This document shows positions 1-6,011 of a stretch of DNA of 7,429 bases, one piece after another. How positions within the stretch are numbered: the first letter of the stretch is position 1; every line of letters starts with the position of its first letter. The stretch is taken from positions 1-7,429 of the forward strand of contig CALDHV010000245.1 in assembly GCA_937902305.1 (NCBI GenBank). Reading direction: 5' to 3'. The DNA is from an uncultured Clostridia bacterium. Its GTDB lineage: Bacteria > Bacillota > Clostridia > Oscillospirales > Acutalibacteraceae. The translations under genes were made by a program, and so were the position numbers. The notes under the pieces are model-generated. The model ran no database searches and was not told the origin of the DNA. It was given only the letters and a program-made list of their open reading frames with translations.

Positions 1-492
1 GCCGAGATTCGGCGGGCCCCAGTTGCAGGAGCCGTTGCGGAAGACGATCTTGCCCGACGCACCGCTCGGCAGAGCCGACACCTTATACCAGAACGAAACC
101 TGGTAGGTGACACCTTTGGTGGCGTTGAACTTGGAGTCGCCACCGGCGCCGCCGACCAGACGAAAGCCGATCCCGCCTTCGCCCGACGTGTTCGCGCCGT
201 CCAAATATTGCATCTGCATCACACCGGTATCCCCGGGTGCACAGCTTTCCGTCGAGGATGTCAGATGCGCAACCCCCATATTATTCCCGTGCTCCCCGAT
301 GTCGGAGCGGTTGGAGTGCCTACTCTGATAGATGGTGTTATAGAAATCTTCGGAGGCGGCTGTATTGAACGAGTTGGTCAATATCAGCGTAGCTCCCTCT
401 GCCGCGGTCGGGAACCAAACGACCGGCGTCAGGCACAGCAACAGCGCCAACGAACAAAACAGCGCCAACAGTTTGCTAAACGGTTTTTTCAC
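1..492 (-). CDS. Secreted protein with signal peptide and beta-sandwich-like start (partial)
   Basis: The frame runs from GTG at 492 to the window edge without a stop, giving the first 164 residues. AGAGGAAA lies about 8 bases upstream of the start, after the promoter at 543-571. Residues 1-32 are a classical signal peptide: KKPFSK, a hydrophobic core (9-26) and a likely cleavage near PTAAEGA (29-34). A cysteine at 20 does not make a lipobox, since residue 19 is leucine. From about residue 35 the sequence is glycine-, serine- and aromatic-rich, and YQVSFWYKVSALPSG (130-144) resembles the strand motif of CBM4/9-type jelly-roll domains, which often bind glycans. The protein is probably exported to the surface. 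The C-terminal part, with any catalytic or anchoring domain, is missing, so function is open. It shares no visible link with the phage genes. Confidence 0.8.
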   Translation of the reverse strand, partial: MKKPFSKLLALFCSLALLLCLTPVVWFPTAAEGATLILTNSFNTAASEDFYNTIYQSRHSNRSDIGEHGNNMGVAHLTSSTESCAPGDTGVMQMQYLDGANTSGEGGIGFRLVGGAGGDSKFNATKGVTYQVSFWYKVSALPSGASGKIVFRNGSCNWGPPNLG

Positions 493-542
493 GACTATTT
501 CCTCTCTTTCCCCTGCGGGCATTCCGCCCTATAAGTAGTTAT

Positions 543-571
543 ATTTTAATATAGGCAAAAGGAAAAGTCAA
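543..571 (-). promoter_or_regulatory. Sigma-A-type promoter for the secreted protein gene
   Basis: On the minus strand TTGACT (571-566) is followed after 17 bases by TAAAAT (548-543). Each box differs from consensus at one position and the spacing is ideal. Transcription should start near 536, giving a leader of about 45 bases. The promoter sits just beyond the terminator, so the downstream gene is an independent unit. Confidence 0.8.
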
Positions 572-581
572 CCGTTTTTAC

Positions 582-628
582 AAAAAAAGCAAGGGCGCGG
601 TGTGGATAGCCGCACCGCGCCCCGCTTT
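582..628 (-). terminator. Rho-independent terminator of the minus-strand operon
   Basis: Left arm 593-605 and right arm 610-622 form a 13-bp stem with one G-T pair and an ATAG loop. On the minus strand the stem is followed by TTGC and seven T residues (588-582). It is the strongest terminator in the window. It would end transcripts coming from the head cassette, about 11 bases before the -35 box of the next gene. Confidence 0.85.
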
Positions 629-688
629 GGGCGAGGCAAGACAGGGATATTGCAGCTGAAAGACAATCTTTTTGTGCGAAACTTTGTT

Positions 689-727
689 AAAAGCCGCAGG
701 CATACGTCAGTATGTCCTGCGGCTTTT
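689..727. terminator. Hairpin AAAAGCCGCAGG...CCTGCGGCTTTT, terminator-like
   Basis: Twelve pairs (689-700 with 716-727), a one-base bulge (T715), then four more pairs and a six-base loop (705-710). The GC-rich stem flanked by AAAA and TTTT is typical of short bidirectional intrinsic terminators. It forms the tip of the first hairpin of the 629-904 element. Confidence 0.55.
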
Positions 728-807
728 GCCGCGTTTCACAGCAAAAAGCTTTGTCTTTCGGTGCGTAGCAGTTTTGCAACGATCATTTTTTGTTTAGACA
801 AAGAAGA

Positions 808-841
808 AACAGGCGGCAATCCTGTCGGATTACCGCCTGTT
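808..841. terminator. Hairpin with 15-bp stem, bidirectional terminator-like
   Basis: Arms 808-822 (AACAGGCGGCAATCC) and 827-841 pair over 15 positions with one G-T pair and a TGTC loop. The minus-strand side is followed by TTCTTCTTTG and the plus-strand side by TTTG, so it resembles a moderate intrinsic terminator for the minus-strand cassette. It is also the tip of the second hairpin of the 629-904 element, so termination may be incidental. Confidence 0.6.
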
Positions 842-905
842 TTGATGCCGTATAAACGGAAAAGAATGTTGCAAAACCTACAAGATCCCTATCTTGCCTC
901 GCCCT

Positions 906-1028
906 TTATTGATCTTCCTCTGTGGTATCCGACTTTGCCGGCGTTTCCTCCTGCTTTTGCAGGTATTCACGCAGGCGGTGCTCCATCACGAGCTGACGCA
1001 ACAGCGCCATATCCGGCTGTTCGCTCAA
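906..1028 (-). CDS. 40-residue TTG-start protein ending the cassette
   Basis: A short frame begins with TTG overlapping the connector TGA (TTGA) and reads MSEQPDMALLRQLVMEHRL at its start, then a glutamate- and lysine-rich tail ending in TTEEDQ. GGGGGTG six bases upstream could pair with the anti-Shine-Dalgarno through one G-U pair. The first 25 residues look like one amphipathic helix and the last 15 are acidic and probably disordered. An in-frame GTG at 1037 is an alternative start. The stop TAA lies at the very edge of the inverted-repeat element (904), so the frame may have been longer before that element arrived. The function is unknown. Tight coupling and composition support a real gene. 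Confidence 0.55.
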   Translation of the reverse strand: MSEQPDMALLRQLVMEHRLREYLQKQEETPAKSDTTEEDQ

Positions 1029-1381
1029 TCCGCGCACCCCCGAAACAGACGATCCTGCCGCATATCCGGCACCCCGCCGGTGTGGCTCGCCGCACGCTGA
1101 TACAGCGCCTGGTAGCGGCTGTACGGCTCCTTATCCTCATCATTGAGACAAAGGAGCATCGCCACACCGTAGGTCAAAGCCGGCAGACAGCGAAAGGACA
1201 ACTGCAACGACTGCCGCAGGGAGGACAGCGGCACGAACGCCGTCCGATGCTCCCGCGACCAAAGCTCGCTGTAGATCTGGTTGACGGCGATCAGCCCCTG
1301 CTCGTCGCTTTCCGCCTCGGCGGCGCGCTTGTCGTCATCGAGCAAGCCGTACGCCTGCCGCAAAAGCGTCAATCCGGTCAT
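1025..1381 (-). CDS. Head-tail connector / head completion protein
   Basis: The 118-residue, mostly alpha-helical protein follows the capsid gene, where phages encode the gp6/gp15-like adaptor that docks under the portal. The segment ALTYGVAMLLCLNDEDKEPYS resembles the helix of such connectors, with a conserved Y-x-x-A core, then a D/E-rich turn and a Y-x-x-LY helix. Two ATGs are in frame. The one at 1381 is preferred because GGAGAGGAG (1396-1388) is then about 6 bases away; the one at 1387 is directly abutted by it. An open frame runs further upstream into the capsid gene but is only overlap. The TGA overlaps a TTG of the next small frame. Family assignment rests on position, size and helical character, so it is moderately sure. 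No tail gene follows. Confidence 0.7.
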   Translation of the reverse strand: MTGLTLLRQAYGLLDDDKRAAEAESDEQGLIAVNQIYSELWSREHRTAFVPLSSLRQSLQLSFRCLPALTYGVAMLLCLNDEDKEPYSRYQALYQRAASHTGGVPDMRQDRLFRGCAD

Positions 1382-1409
1382 AGCCATTCTCCTCTCCGCG
1401 CAACGCCGA

Positions 1410-2324
1410 TCAAGTGTACAGATAGGCGAAAATGCCGTCGCACAGGCTGTCCTTGAGCAGGACATCGTAATAGAGACGGTAGTCCATCTTCCACGCGTCC
1501 GCCTGCTGGTTATGCGCCGGATCGAAGCAACGCACCTGCTCGGTCTTCTTGATGAGCGATGCGGCGTGGCGCGGCATCAACAGCAGACCGATGTTCTTCG
1601 CGGTGCTGGTCGCCGTAAAGCCGCCCGCCTCCTGACCGGTGGTGACACCGTCATAGAAGGTGAAAGCGGATTTCATCCGGCTGTCCGGCACCGGCAGGAT
1701 CGCCACGCCGTTGAAGCTGTTGACCTGCATATTGACATCGCCCTTGGCGAAATCCGCCAGCGTCAGCACCCGGCTGACATCGGTGCTGTTTTGCAGGGCA
1801 AGCCACATCGTGCTATCCACGAACGCGACCAGCTCCTCATCGTAGCCGACAGCGTTCTGCGCGCTGGCGATCGCGGTCATCAGCATCTCCATCGCGTCGG
1901 TCGCGGGAGTGCCGGTGACGGTCTGGGAATTGGTGGCGGCGTAGCCGGCGAGCTTGGACAGCGTATAGGCATCCACCTCCGGCACGACCTGGGTGCGAAC
2001 GAACTCACCCATGATCTGTCCGGCGAGATCGACGATGCCGCTTTCGTCGTTGTCCTCGCGGTCAAGCTGGAAGGAGCGACCGCGATCCATCGACAGCGTA
2101 TACGGCGTCGCGGTCACGGAAACGGTACCGTTGACAAAGCCGGTATCGCGGTCATAGTCACCGAGACCGGAAATATTCATTTCCGGGATCATCACGGTTT
2201 TGGCACCGACAAACTTGGTGCGCAGATGATTGTCGGTCAGGAAGCCGGTCACCGGCTTGCTGGCAACCGCCTTGTCCAGTTCATCGGTCATTTTGATAGC
2301 AATGTTAGTTAAATTCAAGCTCAT
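1410..2324 (-). CDS. Phage major capsid protein
   Basis: The 304-residue product matches HK97-fold major capsid proteins of Firmicutes phages that lack a long N-terminal delta domain. The region DRGRSFQLDREDNDES (80-95) and the later VVPEVDAYTLSKLAG (113-127) are characteristic of this group and map to the E-loop/spine-helix part of the fold. The C-terminal half holds the A-domain-like segments, including NSFNGVAILPVPDSRM and IGLLLMPRHA. No protease or cleavage signal is evident, so assembly probably relies on the scaffold alone. AAAGGA stands about 11 bases before the ATG at 2324. The next gene begins 28 bases after the TGA. The protein appears complete, with no sign of decay. Confidence 0.9.
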   Translation of the reverse strand: MSLNLTNIAIKMTDELDKAVASKPVTGFLTDNHLRTKFVGAKTVMIPEMNISGLGDYDRDTGFVNGTVSVTATPYTLSMDRGRSFQLDREDNDESGIVDLAGQIMGEFVRTQVVPEVDAYTLSKLAGYAATNSQTVTGTPATDAMEMLMTAIASAQNAVGYDEELVAFVDSTMWLALQNSTDVSRVLTLADFAKGDVNMQVNSFNGVAILPVPDSRMKSAFTFYDGVTTGQEAGGFTATSTAKNIGLLLMPRHAASLIKKTEQVRCFDPAHNQQADAWKMDYRLYYDVLLKDSLCDGIFAYLYT

Positions 2325-2366
2325 AGTAATTCTCGTCCTTTCTCAATATCAGATTGTTTTGATCGG

Positions 2367-2750
2367 TCAGCGCAATGCCGACCGGAACGAACGCAGGAAC
2401 GCATCCTGCTCGGGGTGGGTCTCCTCAAGTGCCTGCCCGAGAGACCCGGCGGAGCGTTCCGCCGCTTCCCGACGACGCCGCTCCTCGGCGCGAGCCCGTT
2501 TTTCCTCCTGCCAGCGATAGCGCAGAAAGGCGTCCAGTAGCGGTATGGACTCCTCCGCGGCAGTACGCAACACCTCCGGTGGCAATTGGTCGGGGCTATG
2601 AAGCTCCGGCAATTCCTCACTCAACCGAATAAAATCCGCCGCCAGCCGGTGGGTGACATCCGGCTCGGCAGACGACGGCTCGGAGACCGGCGCCGGCATC
2701 GTTTCGGCTTCGGGAGAAATAGGCTCGGTTTCTTGGATTTCATCTTCCAC
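2367..2750 (-). CDS. Putative capsid scaffolding protein
   Basis: The 127-residue, highly charged protein lies between portal and capsid genes, the usual place of the scaffold that guides procapsid assembly. Residues 1-30 are acidic and proline-rich and probably disordered. Residues 35-52 and 59-79 look helical, and 81-100 (QEEKRARAEERRRREAAERS) is an alpha-helical, strongly charged coil. The end (EQDAFLRSFRSALR, 114-127) is a basic amphipathic helix like the capsid-binding tail of phage scaffolds. I see no protease domain. The start is GTG at 2750, supported by GAGAGGAGATG upstream; the nearby ATG at 2743 is in another frame. The assignment comes from position and composition, not from sequence family, so the name is tentative. 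The MCP gene starts 42 bases downstream. Confidence 0.65.
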   Translation of the reverse strand: MEDEIQETEPISPEAETMPAPVSEPSSAEPDVTHRLAADFIRLSEELPELHSPDQLPPEVLRTAAEESIPLLDAFLRYRWQEEKRARAEERRRREAAERSAGSLGQALEETHPEQDAFLRSFRSALR

Positions 2751-2753
2751 GGT

Positions 2754-2810
2754 TTACATCTCCTCTCTTGTCCCGGTCGGTACGCATAGGGTAGGAACGG
2801 GTTGATACAT
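2754..2810 (-). CDS. 18-codon mini-ORF with near-consensus ribosome site
   Basis: A short frame reads MYQPVPTLCVPTGTREEM and ends in TAA. It fills the 80-base gap between portal and scaffold genes. Upstream is AAAGGAGGTGGTGA (2829-2816), the best match to the 16S anti-Shine-Dalgarno sequence in the window, with AGGAGG 11 bases before the ATG; an in-frame GTG lies 9 bases upstream of that ATG. Its last codons overlap the ribosome site of the scaffold gene, and the stop is 3 bases before the scaffold GTG. It may be a translated leader that couples scaffold synthesis to ribosome traffic, or a small structural peptide. It is too short for any homology claim. Confidence 0.45.
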   Translation of the reverse strand: MYQPVPTLCVPTGTREEM

Positions 2811-2830
2811 TTTGCTCACCACCTCCTTTA

Positions 2831-4474
2831 TCAGCCGTCGGAATGGGATCGAGAGCCGGTTTCTTCCAACTCCTGCAACAGGGCGTCCAAGCGCGGGACA
2901 TATCCCTGCGGCAGGCGGCTTAAATACTGTTTTACGGTAATGGCACCGTTGCGGTAAAGATTGTCGAGCGTTTCGACGGTGCGGCTTTCGCTGTACCGGC
3001 TTCCCTCCCCGACATCCACCTTGATATTGAGCAACAGGTCGCGATAACGCGACGCGTTGAACGGCATATACCACACCCCGTCGGGGCAGTCGAGCTTGAG
3101 CGCCCGGTCGCCATACATCGTCAGCCAGAACTCCGCCCAGATGTGCGCCAGCTCCTCGATGAAACGGTGGAAACGGCCGCGCAACAGCTCCAGCGGCATC
3201 AGCGACGACTCCCGCACCGCCAGAATGGCGGAGGCGTTGGTCGGCTTGACATCACCGAGCAGGGTGGTATTGACCCCTGCCTGGGTCAAGGTGTCGTTGA
3301 TGAGATTGCGCACCGTCTCATCCAGTTGAGCGGAAAATGCCGGCGGATCAACATACCGCACAGCGTTTTCCACCTCCTCACCCGAGCCGTAGACCGGGAT
3401 GATCTGCCCGGGATCATTGGTGATCGGCTGGGTCACAACATCTCCGTTGACCAGCATAATGGGCATCCCCATCATCATCACCGCCCATACGCCGGCGGAG
3501 ACGGTGCGGTTGATGGCGATTTGATTGGGAATAAGATACGGCACCTCGCTTTCGCCATAGGCGCGACTGCGCTTTTCCGTCCATCGGAACGCGGTCAGCG
3601 GATACAACCGTATCCCCATTTCCCACGCCGGGCGCACCACCGCGCCGCGGCAGAATTGCGCCGCCCATACCGTGCAGGCGGTACCATCCTCGTTCCATTC
3701 CTTCCAGAAGCGGGTCAACAGCGTTGCCCGCCCCTCCGGGGCGCTCTTATCGCCGTCCGGCAGGATGGCATCCTTGTCGGGACTGCCGTACCGCGCCGCC
3801 AGGCGGCGAAGCTGCTCCAGAGGCATCTGCTGTTCGATGAGGATATAGGGTTGCTGTTGTAGTTCCTCGCAATACGGATCGCCGAAAAACACCTGCTCGA
3901 TCTCCAGCACCTCGCAGGCAATATCGCCGCAGATCGGAGTGCGGCGGGCGTGGTCGGCGTACAGCCCGGTGCGCACGGTGTCATCCCAGTAGGTATACAG
4001 CACGCCTGTGCCGGACAGATAGGCGTTGCGCAGGGCACGCGCCTTCAATCCGTCCAAGCCGAGACGGTGGGCGGTGGTGTGGAAATACTCCCCCAGCGCC
4101 GATGCGACCGCCTGCATTTCCTCCCCCTCGGAGAGCGGCTCGGTGGGGGCACCGTCCCGCAACGCTTTACGGTAGCGGGAAACGGTATTTTTCAGCTCTA
4201 CCGTAGCCGGCACCCCCTCGGCGGAAAAATCCACCGCGATCGGGGTCGAGCCGACGACCGCCATTTTGTAGTCTCCGATGCGGCGGATGATATTGTGCCG
4301 TACCAGCGGGCGGTTGTCGCCGCAGTTGGCGCCGTGCCACTGGTCGCCGCTGTAAAAGCGCTCGTTGATGCGGTTCTGCTCAAACATACCGTGCTGACCG
4401 ACCGTTTGCTTAAACGCGACTCCCTGCTCATACTCCCGGAACACCTGCTCCGGCGTGATCGGTGATTTCTTCAT
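2831..4474 (-). CDS. Phage portal protein
   Basis: The 547-residue product fits the dodecameric portal that sits at one capsid vertex, binds the terminase and forms the DNA channel. The N-terminal NERFYSGDQWHG (37-48), followed by RPLVRHNIIRR (55-65), is characteristic of portal proteins of Firmicutes phages. The middle has YGESEVPYLIPNQIAINRT, typical of the portal clip and stem region, and SAILAVRESSLMPLELLRGRF near residue 420. The C-terminal part has IKVDVGEGSRYSE and an ITVKQYLSRLPQGYVP segment also common in this family. The size is in the usual range for portals. The start at 4474 has AAAGGATG upstream. The TGA at 2833-2831 is followed at once by the strong ribosome site of the next mini-ORF. 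The naming rests on motif recall, order and size, which agree. Confidence 0.88.
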   Translation of the reverse strand: MKKSPITPEQVFREYEQGVAFKQTVGQHGMFEQNRINERFYSGDQWHGANCGDNRPLVRHNIIRRIGDYKMAVVGSTPIAVDFSAEGVPATVELKNTVSRYRKALRDGAPTEPLSEGEEMQAVASALGEYFHTTAHRLGLDGLKARALRNAYLSGTGVLYTYWDDTVRTGLYADHARRTPICGDIACEVLEIEQVFFGDPYCEELQQQPYILIEQQMPLEQLRRLAARYGSPDKDAILPDGDKSAPEGRATLLTRFWKEWNEDGTACTVWAAQFCRGAVVRPAWEMGIRLYPLTAFRWTEKRSRAYGESEVPYLIPNQIAINRTVSAGVWAVMMMGMPIMLVNGDVVTQPITNDPGQIIPVYGSGEEVENAVRYVDPPAFSAQLDETVRNLINDTLTQAGVNTTLLGDVKPTNASAILAVRESSLMPLELLRGRFHRFIEELAHIWAEFWLTMYGDRALKLDCPDGVWYMPFNASRYRDLLLNIKVDVGEGSRYSESRTVETLDNLYRNGAITVKQYLSRLPQGYVPRLDALLQELEETGSRSHSDG

Positions 4475-4496
4475 ATTCTGTCATCCTTTCTGCCGT

Positions 4497-4703
4497 TCAA
4501 GGCAATTTATCGTCGTTTTTCGGCATTTCCGTGCCGTCGTAGTACAGAAAATTGCGTATTTCGTGCCGTTCGCGCTCGTCCGGCTCATAGAGCGTATCCG
4601 GCGGGAGCCAATGTCCCTCACGCCGACCGCCCCGCCGCGCGGAAATGTGAAACAGCACCGCAGCGACCAACACGCCGCCTCCGAAGCCTAACCAAAACAG
4701 CAT
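4497..4703 (-). CDS. Small single-pass membrane protein in the head cassette
   Basis: This is a 68-residue protein of unknown family. Residues 2-20 (LFWLGFGGGVLVAAVLFHI) form one glycine-rich membrane helix. A basic patch ARRGGRR (22-28) follows, so by the positive-inside rule the hydrophilic C-terminal 45 residues should be cytoplasmic. That tail is rich in charged residues and ends in KNDDKLP. The gene is well supported: an AAGGAGGG ribosome site stands 7 bases before the ATG, 24 bases separate it from the terminase stop, and 22 separate its TGA from the portal start. A membrane protein between terminase and portal is not part of the standard head module. It could be a membrane anchor for packaging or assembly, a holin-like protein or an exclusion protein. 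None of these is shown by sequence. Confidence 0.75.
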   Translation of the reverse strand: MLFWLGFGGGVLVAAVLFHISARRGGRREGHWLPPDTLYEPDERERHEIRNFLYYDGTEMPKNDDKLP

Positions 4704-4727
4704 TCTTCGACCCTCCTTTTTCGTTTG

Positions 4728-6011
4728 TTATCCGCTCCAGCCGCCGCGCACGCCGTAGCGGCGCGGCTTGATATTGCCGCTCGCGGGACGCGGCAGATCC
4801 TCCATCGCATACCGCAACGCGTCCATCAGGTGATTGTCCCGGTCGAGCGGGCGGTTGAGAAAGACCCCCTCCCGCCCGGCGGATTGCCAGACATACGCAC
4901 CCAGCTCGGCGGCGGTATGGACGCATCGCGGATGCACGATCAGCCGGTACTCCTGCAAGCGGGCGATCCCGGCATTGACCGAGTCGTGACCCTTGGCGGC
5001 GGCTTGTAGGCGGGTGATTCCCAACCGCCGCAGATCCTCGTTGGATTTCGGTTCCGCGCTGTCGGCGCGGATACGCTCCTTTTGGTACCCCTTGCGGCAA
5101 AGCATGGCGGCTATATCCCCGTTGAGCATCCGCGTTTCGTAATGCTCATCGTAGAGATAGATCCGTTTTTCCGCCTCATCCACCGCGGCGGCGATGAAAG
5201 CGGTCGGGTCGTTGGCGTAGCCGTAATCCAGTCCGAAGATGTGCCGCAAGCCGTCCCGCCGCAGGTCACCGAGTGAAAACTCCTCCACCTGCCAGTTGTC
5301 GAAGATCAACCCGTCACTGTGTCCCCACTCCCCCAGACCCGCCACCGCGTAACGGCGGGGATTTTCGGTGCGCATCCGCTCATAGAGCGCCCGATCGGTG
5401 TCGTCGAGGAACTCATTACAGCGGTAATCGGTGGTGATGGCAAGCACATTCGGGTCGGCGCGGTCAAAAAAGCGCGCCTTGAGCCAATGGCTTTCGCTCC
5501 ACGGATTGAAAGTGAGGGTCGTCTGCTTGAAAAGTGGCGGCGGCACCTCACCGCGCGGCACAGATAAGTCAAGCTTATCGAAATCAGCCTCGCGGGCGAT
5601 CTCATACGCCTCCTCCACCCAAACCCAACAGAGATAGCCGACATCGACGGTGGTGGAGGCAAGCTTTTCAACATTATCCAGCCCGCGAAAGAGGATGCGC
5701 TGACCCGTCGGCAGATAGATAAGCTCCATCGGCTCCCGTCCGGCGCGCCACAGATGCTCCACGCCCAGTCGGCGGATCGCCCATTTTAGCTGGGCAAGGG
5801 TGCTGTCGGCGTGGGTGCGCCACACCTGCCGCACGACCAGCAGATTGGACTGCGGGTATTTCATCAGGTGATAGATAAACCACAGCGCGGCGGTGGAGGA
5901 TTTTTTGGATGCTTTGCCGCCCTTGACGACGCGATACCGGTCGTGCGACCTCCAGAACGCACCGTAGCCGCGCCCGACGACCGCGGGAAGGTCGATGCGC
6001 GTTTCCATCAT
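4728..6011 (-). CDS. terL: Phage terminase large subunit (PBSX/Terminase_3 type)
   Basis: This is the packaging motor of a tailed-phage head: an ATPase that pumps DNA through the portal and a nuclease that cuts the concatemer. At 427 residues it has the usual length. The ATPase half shows a variant Walker A (GGKASKKSS, 31-39), a Walker B strand ending in acidic residues (LCWVWVEEA, 127-135) and TFNP (167-170). The nuclease half shows FGLDYG (D262), ADSAEPKS (D317) and the closing DRDNHLMDALRYA with H394 and D397, all typical of the PBSX family. Two adjacent ATGs (6011, 6008) follow GGGAGGG (6018-6012). The spacing is only 0 or 3 bases, so expression may depend on re-initiation after the upstream stop, which overlaps this start (ATGA). 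No small terminase subunit precedes it. Catalytic residues appear intact, so the gene is probably functional. Confidence 0.93.
   Translation of the reverse strand: MMETRIDLPAVVGRGYGAFWRSHDRYRVVKGGKASKKSSTAALWFIYHLMKYPQSNLLVVRQVWRTHADSTLAQLKWAIRRLGVEHLWRAGREPMELIYLPTGQRILFRGLDNVEKLASTTVDVGYLCWVWVEEAYEIAREADFDKLDLSVPRGEVPPPLFKQTTLTFNPWSESHWLKARFFDRADPNVLAITTDYRCNEFLDDTDRALYERMRTENPRRYAVAGLGEWGHSDGLIFDNWQVEEFSLGDLRRDGLRHIFGLDYGYANDPTAFIAAAVDEAEKRIYLYDEHYETRMLNGDIAAMLCRKGYQKERIRADSAEPKSNEDLRRLGITRLQAAAKGHDSVNAGIARLQEYRLIVHPRCVHTAAELGAYVWQSAGREGVFLNRPLDRDNHLMDALRYAMEDLPRPASGNIKPRRYGVRGGWSG

Larger units (their letters stand above)
629..904. repeat. 276-bp three-stem inverted-repeat element (MITE-like or structured RNA)
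   Basis: The ends form a 27-bp inverted repeat: 629-655 and the reverse complement of 878-904 match at 24 of 27 positions, both starting GGGCGAGGCAAGA. Inside are two long imperfect hairpins. The first spans 658-759 (about 39 pairs, tip 705-710) and the second 771-877 (outer arms GTTTTGCAAC/GTTGCAAAAC, tip 823-826). Together they would fold as a three-way junction. TTT occurs on both outer sides (626-628, 905-907) and could be a 3-bp target duplication, although such a short match is weak. No transposase frame fits inside. It could be a non-autonomous mobile element or a structured non-coding RNA; I cannot decide between these. Confidence 0.7.

Noticed and set aside
430..436. Lipoprotein signal at the cysteine in the secreted protein
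   Set aside because: The residue before Cys20 is leucine, not G, A or S, so the sequence is not a lipobox; a standard signal peptide fits better.
629..904. CRISPR array or tRNA in the long non-coding stretch
   Set aside because: There are no regularly spaced direct repeats and no tRNA-like arm pattern; the repeats here are inverted and nested.
602..1456. 284-codon open frame on the plus strand
   Set aside because: It runs through a terminator stem, both hairpins of the repeat element and the antisense of the connector gene; no family similarity is visible.
1382..1465. Longer start for the connector protein
   Set aside because: The added residues overlap the capsid coding end and are cysteine- and arginine-rich; a ribosome site fits the ATG at 1381.
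1281..2312. 343-codon open frame on the plus strand
   Set aside because: It is antisense to the capsid and connector genes, has no convincing ribosome site and its protein is rich in H, R and G in a way typical of reverse-frame GC-rich coding DNA.
3143..3862. 239-codon open frame opposite the portal gene
   Set aside because: The portal frame on the minus strand has clear family motifs; the opposing frame has none and is arginine- and histidine-rich shadow sequence.
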